This document shows, piece by piece, positions 31,981-43,135 of a stretch of DNA of 64,000 nt. The notes under the pieces are model-generated. The model ran no database searches. It was not told where the DNA came from and was given only the letters and a program-made list of their open reading frames with translations. The DNA comes from Metridium senile (taxonomy: Eukaryota > Cnidaria > Anthozoa > Actiniaria > Metridiidae): assembly GCA_949775045.1 (NCBI GenBank), contig OX459095.1:32785564-32849563 (forward strand), read 5' to 3'. Position 1 is the stretch's first letter, and the number at the start of each line of letters is the position of its first letter. The position numbers and the translations under genes are program-made.

Positions 31981-32230
31981 AGTCCCGCTAACCAACCCTG
32001 AGAAAACACAATGGTGCAACCGAATGGGTAAATGTGATGGAAAAGATGGTTTTCAAGTCACCAAAAACACTAAATGCTGTAGCAACTATTTCCGTACTGA
32101 TGATATCACTCGAGTACCTGGAGGTACAAGATTGAGTTTAAAAAAATGGCACAAAACCGATCAAAGTTTTCAGAAATACATCACCTGTCAAAAAACGAAA
32201 ACGGCATACAGCCAGACATCCCATTGACAT
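31981..32230 (+). pseudogene. THAP-domain exon of a DDE transposase
   Basis: After an acceptor ATTGTTTTAG (31980) the frame reads RVPLTNPEKTQWCNRMG, then VTKNTKCCSNYFRTDDITRV, PGGTRLSLKKW: the second half of a THAP zinc finger, with the conserved Trp, the Cys/His-type ligand segment (here CCSNYF where CSxHF is usual, so a ligand looks lost) and the GxxRxxLK end. It continues to a stop at 32227. The first half of the THAP (C2 pair) should be on an upstream exon that I do not see. Probably the N-terminus of the transposase remnant at 32340-32883. Confidence 0.6.
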
Positions 32231-32883
32231 TAAGCCAAAAAAACAGTGTGATACTAATACTTGGGTTAGTAATGAAAAATTTTATCAGCCCAAATCTCTA
32301 GTTAACATTGCTATAACAGCAATAAATCAGGCACATTTATTGATTATTGAAGAAAACAAGAAACTCAAGTCAAAAGTAAAGACATTGGAAGAGAGCCTAA
32401 AAGCCACAGAATCTACTTTGAAAAATAGAACATTTGGTACTCTTGTCATTAGGGACACCAATGATCTGTGTAGACATTATACCAGTCTGCCAGATTACAT
32501 GAGAGTTGGCATTTACCTTGATTATTTAGAAGTTGGGGAAAATGAGGAACAAGTTATCATGAAAGGATCAAGTGGCAGTGGAAATGGACGACCAATAATC
32601 ATAAGTTTGGAGGATCAATTCTCAATGACTCTGCTCAAACTTAGGCGTGGTTTTTCTAATGCCCATTGTAGTTTTTTTATTTAATTGCTCAGAGAGCACA
32701 GCAGGCACGTATCATAAACACCTGGTTGAATTATATGTTTTTAAAGTTCACTGTACTACCCATTTGGTCATCCCGTGAGGAAGTGGATGCCTCAATGTCA
32801 GCAAGCTTTAAAGCAGCCTTCCCTAAGACTCGTGCAATAGTGGATTGTGCAGAAATCTTTGTTAAGTTAATGCTCTCGACATA
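32231..32883 (+). pseudogene. DDE_Tnp_4-type transposase remnant (coiled coil, HTH, start of catalytic domain)
   Basis: 32340-32684 encodes a coiled coil (EENKKLKSKVKTLEESLKA) and the helix-turn-helix region seen before the catalytic domain of THAP-linked IS5/Harbinger-like transposases (IISLEDQFSMTLLKLRRGFS). After a frameshift and a loss of about 30 codons the frame from about 32695 reads INTWLNYMFLKF, LPIWSSREEVDASMSASF and RAIVDCAEIFV, where the first catalytic Asp is in VDC. It then stops (TAG at about 32882). The remaining catalytic Asp and Glu are missing. A related fragment is at 37049-37349. Confidence 0.7.
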
Positions 32884-33408
32884 GGCTGGCTAGGAGCTAA
32901 AAGGTTAGACCTAAATTGGATCAGTTAGATTATATCATTAATAATATTCATTTTGAATGTGAACCTGCAATCTGATTGTTTTCTAACAGCTTGATTTCAG
33001 CCAAAATCGAACCATTTTGAGTCTAAATCACATCATTTTGAGTTTCAAATCGCACCAATTTGAACAGCCAATGGCATTGCAGAATATTCATCATTAAACA
33101 ATCACATTACAGAAAATAAATGATGCAAGTTCAATGTATGTTAAAAACAATTTGAGGTGCCTTGCATAGAAATATTTAACACTGACTTACAGTTTCATGA
33201 TTAACTCCTTCAAGCAGCAAATATATTTGATGAATCCAGCCTTCCTACTTTTGAAATTGATTTTGACGGATAATTAATTGAAACACACACAGCAACAACA
33301 AACGCCGATCCGCAGAGTGACGAGTCAACAACGCCAGTGCAAGATCAAAGGTCAAACAAGTCACGCTTTCCAATTTAAACAAGCCTTGATATTACAGAAC
33401 TCAAGGCA

Positions 33409-33711
33409 GTGTCAATCAATAAAAATACCAGTCGCTCAAGGAAACAGTGGATTTCAGTTTTCAGCGATTGGCTTCAATCCCACCATCTTGAAATTGACAT
33501 AATCATCATGGCGTCCGCAGATTTCGACAAACTACTAGCACAGTTTTACGCCAAAATTATACGTAAAGATGGTGAAGATTACGATACAGAGTCCTTGAAG
33601 ATAATGCAATGCCATTGAACGTTATTTGAAAGATAACAATTATCCAATAAGCATCGTTAGAGGACGTGAATTCCACAGTTCAATCCACGGTCAAAACAAG
33701 CTTTAGTCGAT
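33409..33711 (+). pseudogene. Crypton-like recombinase N-terminal fragment
   Basis: Reads NTSRSRKQWISVFSDWLQ, then DKLLAQFYAKIIRKDGED and YDTESLKIMQ, the characteristic N-terminal (pre-catalytic) domain of Crypton-type and DUF3504-like tyrosine recombinases (pattern LxxFYxxxRxxDGxxYxxxSLxxxQ...IxRYL). A frameshift at about 33611 moves to IERYLKDNNYPISIVRGREF, followed by TAG at about 33703. The catalytic domain is absent. Confidence 0.55.
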
Positions 33712-36309
33712 ATCTTTTTGTCGTTTTAAATAATGAAATTTTTGAATTAATTTTCAAAATCTACATTGATTCAGCTTTCAAAAATATATACTTTAACTGG
33801 AATACTCTACAAAGCTTGCGCATAATTTGAGTTTGCGCGAGTAGAGGTCCCCAACCCCTCCTGATACCTTAATTTAATGTATCTACAAGCAAAAGTGATC
33901 AATAAATATTACACTTAATATCACGATGTTTCAAGAGTTTTTATCTTTATTGTTAGTTTTTAAATAGTTCGGGCTTGAAAGTCACGAGATTTTTTGGAAG
34001 TTGTAATTACAGGCATACCGGAAAACGCGCGACTCAAAGCACGTTTGTTTCTGTTTTGCTTAATTTCTGGAGTTGACCGAAAATCTCCGAGACAATGAAA
34101 GTATGAATTTAACATTTTGTGTTGTACATTTCTAGACTGAACTTCATTCGTCATAACAACCTGAAGTAGTTTATGTTTTGCAAAACAACAAAGCAATAGT
34201 TTTAACACGTACATAAAAATTGAATGAATAAAAATGAAAAAACGGTTTTTATTTGTTATGTAGCAAAACCGTGATTGTGCAAAATTAATATTTCGCTAAA
34301 GTTACTTCATCAGCGCATTATTCAAATCGATATAATTTTGGCTTGAAATATTTTGTATATTGACAAATTCCTTCAATCCATGCAAAACAGCTAAAACTAG
34401 AACAGGTTTATATTGATTTAAGATCCAGTTCATATCTGAAAATATACTTGACAAAATAAGAACAATTTGGCGTTGTCGATTTCTTATGATTATGATTATT
34501 GTATGGGATTTAGACCAACTTTTGAAGTTGAAGTACTTTGACACAATATTATTGTAAAAGACATACACTTTTATTGTAACATACATGAACTTTAATGATG
34601 TAATCGTAGATGTATATTTGGGGTGTTATTGTAAAATACTGGAGTGAGGTTTTGGTTTTTTATATTCAAAAATGTTTTTTTAAGAGAAAAGCTTTGCCAG
34701 AGTTCTAACCTGTCATTTTTCGTATTTGCCGCGTGCTACTCGGTTTTCCGAGATATTGCCTATTAAGACTTTTGATTCTGAAGCTTACACGGACTCGCTC
34801 TTAAATTTGTAAACTTTCACTATATAATCAATAAGTGTATGGTATTTGAAACCTATTTCACCTTCAATATTACAAAACTATTGCACACCTTGACACATTT
34901 TTCTTTGTTATTCATCTCGCTTTTATCAGCTATGTTTTAGCTAATTAAAGGTCACATGAAACGGTTTTAACATTGTCGTTGGATTTCAATGAACATTGAA
35001 AAATCACATCCAATAGAACATTAAGTATTTTTGAAAAAAGTAAATGATGTTTTTCTTGCTTTTTGTTAAATTAAAGTATGAATTATTATGATAATTCTCA
35101 ATAAAGCATACAACAAAAAATAGTTCCAGTTGGGAGTTGGATGCTCTAACCAGTATTTTGTTAAGGTTTACTTCCGTTAAGAATTGCTTTAGAATATACG
35201 TAAACTAAATGGTTAATCAGAAAAATAACAAGCTTTTTAAAAACTCACCTTGCAATGGTCTTGGTAACCTTCAAGAATAATATATATTGATAATGGTTGA
35301 GTTCGCAATTAAGTACCATAATGTACGTCACTAATGACTTCACTGCTTTTTTGATATTTGGTGTTATTATACATTTTACTAACTACATTGAATCTGATTG
35401 GCCGAGAGCACACGGCTAAATCTGAGTAGCATGTGAACTTGACAGTGATAATTGTAGTATCTGTAGTTATCACTGTCAAGTTCCCAGGCTCTCTCTGTTC
35501 TCAGGGAGTTGATGTGAAAATGGCAGCGAAATTTGCTTGTTATTGTCTCTTTTACCTGATCATAATTGTACTTTTACTTTAAAAAATGTATAATAAAACA
35601 ATTATTGAATTCGGTTTTCGCATGATATCATAAATTATTATATAACATATAGTGGTATACCGAGTGATATCAAATAGATAAAAAGCCTATCCTAGTCATG
35701 AAGATAGCATTGATATCGCACATGTGTGATATCACTCTCAACCAATCAACTTTCAAAATATTTTTTTTCCTTCAATCTGTTATATAATAAACAGAACATT
35801 ACATGTGCGCTTGGAGATATGAATTTTATCTTCTCGTCTTGAAACACTCGAAGATAAAATTCATATCTCCGCGCGCCCATGTAATATCCTCTATTTATCA
35901 AGACCTCGAGTCAGTATTATCTGCCTCAGCCAGGAGGCTTCGGGAGATAACACAGACCTCGGTTTTGATAATTTACGATATCATGCTCAACCTTATCCAA
36001 TAATTGCTTAATATTGGCAAAAAATGTTTTTATTCCATTCTGATATTGAAAAGCGTGAACCAAATAAAAGTTATTCCACAAGAACAAACGGATAAAACAA
36101 TGTACGTCTGACGAACAAGAAATGTATGGAATCGCCAAGCTGTCGTTCAACTTTTGTACCCCAATATCGCCTTCATAGCAGTATGTTGCACAATCATGTT
36201 GAAACTTAAACAAAATCAAAATAATAAAACCTCTTCACTGCTCTTTTGTTATTTGAAAAAAACAAAACATACGTTGGACTTTCATAAGTACTATAGAATA
36301 TTCGTCTTC
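33712..36309. other. Gene-poor region with small hairpins
   Basis: No supported gene. Hairpins: 35430-35480 (GAACTTGACAGTGATAA paired with TTATCACTGTCAAGTTC) and 35812-35870 (GGAGATATGAATTTTATCTT paired with its inverse). The latter is followed by CGCGCGCCCATGTAATATCC, a type of flank also seen beside other fold-backs here. Confidence 0.5.
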
Positions 36310-36765
36310 GACTTGTTATATACCCGGCGTAATCAATCGAACGTTACCGAACAAAAAAACAATCGAACGATTGGCGTTCGATTGTGTTCGATTGTTTTTT
36401 TTTTGCCGATTGTTTCGGCAATCGGACACAATCGAAGACGAAGTTTGCTGTGAGTTCGATTGCTGAACACAATCGAACACTAACCAATCGAACAAAAAAA
36501 TCAGAAAAATCACCGTTCGATTGCCTTATTGTTCGATTTCGGAACGTTCGATAATGTTCGATTGCCTTATTGATCGATTTCCGAAAGTTTGATTGTGTTC
36601 GATTGCCTTTATATATTGCTCGATTTCCGAACGTTCGATTGTGTTCGATTGCTAAAACTTTACTGTGAGTTCGATTGTGTCCGATTGCCGAACCAATCGA
36701 CAATTAATCGAACGATTGATGTTCGATTGAGTTCGATTGCCGAACGTTCGATTGACTACGCCAGG
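36310..36765. mobile_element. Element built from GTTCGATTG repeats with inverted ends
   Basis: About 455 bp made almost entirely of GTTCGATTG, ATCGAAC and short spacers in both orientations. Ends are inverted: CCGGCGTAATCAATCGAACG on the left, CGTTCGATTGACTACGCCAG on the right. Open frames across it are repeat artefacts. No clear target duplication. Confidence 0.7.
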
Positions 36766-37048
36766 TGTATATCGAATACAGATTGGCCGCTGATATGGTA
36801 TAGATTACTTATGATAACTGTATTTCAATTTTTAGGATTTTTTGTGCACTTTTTCAGTTGAGCTGAAAAACCGGCTCAAAGCCATGTAAGTCGAAAGTGT
36901 AATGACAAAAGTTTTACCCCTCTCTAGGACATAAGCGACGGACTATTCGACATCTAAAAGGACCAATATATCTAGAATAGACCAATTTGTTTCTGTTGTT
37001 GACCAATCTACGATTGGTTTTTAAAATTGTTCTTTGATGGCTTTTTAA

Positions 37049-37349
<301 letters not shown>

Positions 37350-37599
37350 AGATCAGAGTTACTATAAAGAGAAAAAAATATAAACAATTTACAATAAACA
37401 AGATTAGACTCTTTATAGACACAAATTCAATTATAACCAGCTAAGTTGATCGTCTTCCCAGAAAGGAATTATGGGGCAACAGTTTTAGCATTTCCGAGAA
37501 GGGAACGAGTACTAATGCTGAGAGTTGAACTGAGTATTACAAAAGAATATATCACATGCTATCGAGGCTAATGCCCCGGGGAAGGAGGGGGGGAATTAT

Positions 37600-37665
37600 T
37601 TGCTATGAATCAGAGATTATGTAATTGTTTATGATGAATAAAGATTGATTGATTGATTAATTATA
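37600..37665 (+). repeat. Probable LINE 3' tail
   Basis: GATGAATAAAGATTGATTGATTGATT: a polyadenylation signal followed by ATTG tandem repeats, the usual ending of some invertebrate LINEs. No ORF upstream. Confidence 0.45.
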
Positions 37666-37745
37666 TGCAATCCCTCTTCAACATATAATTACAATTATAC
37701 ATGCTACCAACATATGACAATTAAATAATATTGAATTATTTTTAA

Positions 37746-38193
37746 AGGTGTTACAAAAAAGAGAGATCAAAGTGGAAGTGGCAAATAGGACGGGGCTATA
37801 ATTCCAATGAAGAAAAGGAGGTCATCCAGAGGAGAAACTATAGAATTCCTGTGAGAAAAACAAGAAGCAAACAAGGCTGAAGAAGAAATGCATTTAAAGG
37901 CAAAGCAATTAGAAACTGATGCCAGAAAACACCAGGATATGCTACAAATGATTCAACATCAGCAACAAACACAGATGCAGCAATTCCAAATGATGCAGAA
38001 ACAGCAGCAGCAACAACAGCAACAACAATATCAACAGCAACAACAATATCAACAGCAACAGATAGCATTAATAATGGCATTTTTAGAAAAATTGTCAAAA
38101 CAAGAAGTTTGTCAAATTATTTCATTAAAATATGCAGAATATACAAATCAGAAAAAATTATGTTTATTGTTATTTGCATGTAAATTTTACTAA
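37746..38193 (+). pseudogene. C-terminal part of a PIF/Harbinger Myb-like partner protein
   Basis: Frame containing PMKKRRSSRGETIEFL (interrupted by stops at about 37789 and 37852), then an open part from 37888 with KAKQLETDARKHQDMLQMIQ, a poly-Gln stretch and ALIMAFLEKLSKQ. The pattern (basic patch, IEFL/R...E, Gln-rich coiled coil, final hydrophobic helix) is that of the Myb/SANT-like proteins encoded next to Harbinger transposases. The two stops make it non-functional. It lies about 400 bp after the transposase fragment and was probably part of the same transposon. Confidence 0.5.
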
Positions 38194-39924
38194 TACCTTG
38201 AAATTGGATATTATGATAAATACATTATTTTGAACAAAGATAATTAGCTTGTGATTAAAAGCCCTAAAGTCTTTAAGGTGCTTTCATGTATTTGAAGTTG
38301 AATGTCAATTAAATACTGTTTGTTATCATTAATTATGATCACTTTGATTTCATTGACTTATATTGTTTGTGAACAGCCTTTTAAAGCCTTAGAATAGCTT
38401 GAATGAAAGCTCAGCAAATGGAAAATATTAATAGAATATGTATATGGTTTTATATTCATTTATTTATCAACTTTACGTTAAATGAGGACCATATTTAATA
38501 TTTGGTGATAATTTATGTACACTACATGGTCCTCTACAAAAGGTCTGCTCAAATTGTCAATAAAAAAAATATTTTGAAATATATATATGTTATTTACCGG
38601 CTGGGAGGTCCGTATAGTGAAAAACTGCCCGAGGTCTTGGATGTAATGTACATCCAAGACCGAGGGCAGTTTTTACCTATACGGACCGACCTCTAGCCGG
38701 TAAATAACTTATTTATTTTTTTTATTCTCTCTCTATATTAAATTAATGTTTTTGATATTTTACGACGCGCGTTGCTTTCAAATGGCTTCCCAGTAGTTTT
38801 ACTGAAAAAGAGCGGGTTTTCAGAAACCGGTTTTCATTCAGTGTGACGGCGCCTCGACAAACTTACAGAAATTTTAATGCCAAAATATTTTAAATTACTG
38901 CAGCTTTCTCCATCATTCCAAATCAAATATCGTTTAAAGAGAAAGGGTTTTGTTTATATCTCAACATCAAAGAAAGTCAATTTATTCGAATTCACCGACA
39001 ACTGTTGAAGGAATTAATTTGTCTGTGTCGTAATTTATGAAGAAGATGAAAGTTGAAAGCATTAGGATCGCTGACAGGACTTTGAATCAAGCAAATCGAC
39101 CTTTTCAAGATTGTTTATCCTTTTGTGTGCAGAAAAAGAAAGACAAAAACACTTCCTTACTTCAAAAACGTTGTAGACTTTGTACATAAACTTCTCGTGA
39201 ATTTATAGCATGACTGAAAAGCAACGACATATCTCATCAAAAGATAGCTCAATTCACCGCCGTGTTGTTTACAACATAGTTAATAATCTATTAACTATGT
39301 TTACAAGGAATGATAAAAACTACAAGTATATTTTTCAACTATTATTGAGGTATGTGAACGAGCTTTATATTCTTTAGAAAATTAAAAAAAACTTTGTGTA
39401 TTCTCTCGTGAGTTTTTGCAATATTGATTTGATTTTCTCAACTTTTGCTTGTCAAAATGTTTGCAAAAACAATGCTCGCCACGTAGCTTTTAATTTTCTC
39501 TCAGTCGGTTATCGCATTCTGTCAGTGTCATTTGGTGAATTCAGAATTCTAGATCTCCTACTATTTTGATCGATAAATATTACCATAATTAACAATTACC
39601 TATTAAAGAAGATTTTTCAAATTTTTCAAAAACCAACGAACAGGATACCGCGGATCGGGCAGATCGTGAAAAACTGGCCCGCTCGCTAGCCAATCACAGC
39701 GCGCGAATCACAGGATACCGGACCGAAAAAAAATAAATAATTATATGCTTATAACTTAATTGTAATATTTATCAATTCATACAATTATGTGTATACATCT
39801 TACAAACAACTGATTCTTTTGAAATTGACCAAATATTTATAAAAAATATATATTTTCAGACACTGATTTCAAATTTGATTGAGCCAATATATGACATATC
39901 AATGGTAAGTTTTAAAAATTCTTG
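38194..39924. other. Gene-poor AT-rich region
   Basis: Apart from the fold-back at 38589-38708 nothing is recognised. 39648-39720 has a duplicated CAGGATACCG motif and CCAATCACAGCGCGCG. Confidence 0.4.
38589..38708. repeat. 120-bp near-perfect fold-back
   Basis: GTTATTTACCGGCTGGGAGG and CCTCTAGCCGGTAAATAAC are inverted. GTCCGTATAG, AAACTGCCC and TCTTGGATGTA also pair, around a 2-4 nt centre. Confidence 0.9.
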
Positions 39925-40837
39925 TGTAGTACTTTATTAGTCATAGATTCCAAATATAAATTTCTCAACAGCACTCATGGATCCATTAAATTGGTCCATC
40001 TGTGGAGTAAGAATGGCATTTCTAAATGGTGCTTGAAGGTGTATACGCAAAGGATAAGCCGGATCTCCATAGAGACAGAGAGGATTGCCAGCTGGGCTGA
40101 AGGCATTTTGTTGCAGTTGGTGCAAAAGGCCTTACAATGCAAGCATCCCAGAGTCATGCATCTTTCCCTCTACAAAAAAAGATATAAATATTAAAGATTT
40201 TTTAAAAACATTTTAATTGAACTGTTTATCTCATGATGAACAAATTAATTAAGAAATCCTTTTCTTTTCAAATATTTCAATTATAATATATAATCATTTT
40301 ACAATAAATATTAATATAAGTGCGAGTCGACGTTTCAACACATCCAGCGTCATTTGCAAGGCAGAAAAAATATTATAACAGAGTGAATATGAATATAAAC
40401 TAACATTAATCATTTAAATTTTATAAATATAAAATGTAAAATTTTAAGTCAAATCTGCAATTTAATTGTACAAATTAATTAACAATCCTTGCATTTTGAT
40501 TAAGTGTCTTACCTACTGGGCCGAAGAGCTGTCCAATGAGCCCATTTGGCAATGCCACAGATTGGAACTTTAGGGCATGTACCCTTTTGTGGCCATTGTA
40601 CACCATTCGCTGAAACTCTCCAGGTCTACAGATAGGCCGCACTGTGCCGTCGATGAAACCAAAACAATTATCCAAGGCAGCACCTTTTACATAAACTGCG
40701 TTTGAGTACTGTTCTAATATATATATATATATATATTTGCATGATTTTAAAAACTGGGAACGGAAAGATAGCAACAAAATCGCATGGCTCCCACTAGTTT
40801 TTAGCAATAATTGCTGCTCAAGTATAAACAAGTGCAT
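39925..40837 (-). pseudogene. PIF/Harbinger-type transposase, two exon-like pieces
   Basis: The minus strand from about 40725 to 40475 encodes YSNAVYVKGAALDNCFGFID, GTVRPICRPGEFQRMVYNGH and KRVHALKFQSVALPNGLIG (catalytic Asp in FID). The second piece, 40180-39937, encodes HQLQQNAFSPAGNPLCLYGD, PAYPLRIHLQAPFRNAILTP and QMDQFNGSMSAVEKFIFGIYD, with the second Asp in YGD and the last Glu before K-F-I-F-G. The link sequence between the pieces (MHDSGML) also fits the family (RHDxxML). The region between (about 40180-40475) is AT-rich and may be an intron. The N-terminal part is lost and the frame ends at 39937, so it is a remnant. Confidence 0.75.
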
Positions 40838-40856
40838 TGGTTACAAGTTTTGGGCT

Positions 40857-41330
40857 TTTGATTGCATTGTAAATCCTTTGCTAAAAAAATGTTACGTTAC
40901 AAATCCTTGTCTAACAAAGCAGTAATTATTACGTTACAAATCCTTGTCTAACAAAACAGTAAATATTACGTTACAAATCCTTGTCTAACAAAGCAGTAAT
41001 GATTACGTTACAAATCCTTGTCTAACAAAGCAGTAATCATTACGTTACAAATCCTTGTCTAACAAAGCAGTAATCATTACGTTACAAATCCTTGTCTAAC
41101 AAAGCAGTAATAATTACGTTACAAATCCTTGTCTAACAAAGCAGTAATGATTACGTTACAAATCCTTGTCTAACAAAGCAGTAATTATTACGTTACAAAT
41201 CCTTGTCTAACAAAGCAGTAAATATTACGTTACAAATCCTTGTCTAACAAAGCAGTAATTATTACGTTACAAATCCTTATCTAACAAAACAGTAATTATT
41301 ACCTTGCAAATCCTTTTCATCCTTGGCTTA
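40857..41330. repeat. 37-bp tandem array
   Basis: About 12 copies of ACGTTACAAATCCTTGTCTA plus ACAAAGCAGTAATTATT, highly uniform except at the ends. There are no unique spacers between units. Confidence 0.92.
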
Positions 41331-41439
41331 TAATTATAAGCAGTAATTTTTATTTTGTTCTCATTGACCCGTAAATGAAAGTGTGCTTAGTATAAAGTGT
41401 AATAGTGATCACACTTATAAAGTACGGTGGCCCACAACT

Positions 41440-41630
41440 GTCACGGCAAACCACAAATCCACGGCACTACACAATTTACTCACGGCACAACACAATTTAC
41501 TCACGGCAAAATAACCAATTTTTCACGGCACAACACTCAATTTGCTGACTGCAAAATAACCAATTTTCACGGCACAACACTCAATTTGCTGACGGCAAAA
41601 TAACCAATTTCCACGGCGCCACACAGAATT
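41440..41630. repeat. Tandem array with CACGGCA core
   Basis: Four to five degenerate units of 50-60 bp: TCACGGCACAACACTCAATT, TGCTGACGGCAAAATAACC. Confidence 0.75.
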
Positions 41631-41720
41631 CATTCGTGGCGGACTAACACAGGAAGCCCACTATGGTTGATCCAACTTGGTCAGCGGCTGCTTAACAAGG
41701 TGCAGGCGTTCGAAAACCTC

Positions 41721-41820
41721 ATGGAAAACAAAATGGCGGACTCCGCAAGTAAGTTTTGTGGCAGCTGCGGTTTAAACCTTTCTGATGGTGATGAAAAATT
41801 ATGTACGCGTTGTGGAAAAA
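41721..41820 (+). CDS. Possible first exon: zinc-ribbon peptide
   Basis: The ATG at 41721 opens MENKMADSASKFCGSCGLNL followed by SDGDEKLCTRCGK: a CxxC...CxxC zinc ribbon. A donor (GTTAGT) follows at 41821, phase 1; if not spliced, the frame stops at once. It lies upstream of the KDZ-type exons, but its phase does not match the exon at 43136 (phase 0), so it either belongs to another gene or an intermediate exon is unseen. Confidence 0.35.
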
Positions 41821-42424
41821 GTTAGTTTATCTTCCTAAAATTGCATGTGATTCCTAGCCAGCCTTGTATGCAGAATTCTCATTATTTACCGGGAAAAAGT
41901 CCCGATGCGACAAGTGGTCAGCCCGACAAAATCATCGAAAACCGATTGTAGGCCGGGTTTTTTTCATTTTGTATTGTAACATGTGGTGCCAGCATACTAT
42001 CTTGGCTTACAGACTTAACTCTTAAGCTTATTAAAGTAAAATAAATAAAATCTAGATTATGTTTGAAAACATAAAATATTATATACTGCATATGTTGATT
42101 TGTAATAAGTACCTAATTACACTATGTGTAATAAAATATTAGGAGATTATAAAGTATTACTGTGAGCATAAACAGAGCAACATTCAAAGCTGTTAATGAA
42201 CTTTATTGATAATGATTGATAAAGGTAAAATATCATCTCTTTAATTTGCTTTTCCTCATGGTCAGTTGAATTCCAAATGTTTAAATTGACTATTGAGCTA
42301 AATTATTACACTCTGGTAATCATGCCTGGTGAAACAACTACACTGTCAATTTCAGTGACACGATTATGCATTATGCTGACAACCCTAAACTCAGATTAGA
42401 TTTTCAATTTCTAGTCAATACCAT

Positions 42425-42535
42425 GCTGGTTGTACGAAGGGTGAATAAAGTAATCTGCTCCATAGATTTTGTATGGATGAGCATTTATCTTGGCAGATTG
42501 CAATATTCACCCTCTGTACAACTGACCTCTGGTGG
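42425..42535. repeat. Fold-back, about 110 bp
   Basis: GGTTGTACGAAGGGTGAATA pairs with TATTCACCCTCTGTACAACT. Confidence 0.75.
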
Positions 42536-42735
42536 TTAAGTTAAATATGACTATAGGTGTGATTGAACAGTGAATATCATTAATTTAAATACATATATTA
42601 TTTAAGTATTTCTTTTTCCCCTTTCAACATCCTGTATGTTAGAAATGAGAGTGGGTTTAGTTTCCATAGCCTTTTTATTTTCGTTCTATAAATGAGTTCG
42701 AACAATATGTTTGTTTTTGGTAATATCTATTCTTA

Positions 42736-42850
42736 TTACAAAGTTTTTCCTCAACGTTTTGATGCCATTAGGCGTCATTTTCAAAATAAAAATAACGCCC
42801 GAGGCGTCAAATCGTTGAGGAAAAAACTTTGCCGTCCTAAACTTTGTAAC
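42736..42850. repeat. Fold-back, about 115 bp
   Basis: TTACAAAGTTTTTCCTCAAC with GTTTTGATGCC pairs with GGCGTCAAATCGTTGAGGAA and AACTTTG...CTTTGTAA. Confidence 0.75.
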
Positions 42851-43135
42851 TAAGAGTTAATAAGTCCATTCCTGAAAATGTGCATAGATTATAAAGAGTC
42901 AATGGTATTTGCGAATTTGATTTCCAGTTAATCAAATCTATAATTACACCTTTTTTTCAATTTGATATGACAATTTGATGTTGCTGGACATGGAAAGGCA
43001 GGTTAAATATCATTTCAGTAACAAGGTATTCTAACACAACACTGTCATAGACATGCTATTTATGATCTTTCCCTGACCTAGCTCTTTCAATTTTCTATAC
43101 AAATATAAATCACATTTTATGTTTCCTTAAAACAG

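Noticed and set aside
36344..36861. Arg/Asn/Ser-rich frames near 36.5 kb
   Set aside because: They are translations of GTTCGATTG repeats.
40857..41330. CRISPR-like repeat array
   Set aside because: The 37-bp units are pure tandem repeats; there are no spacers and no cas genes.
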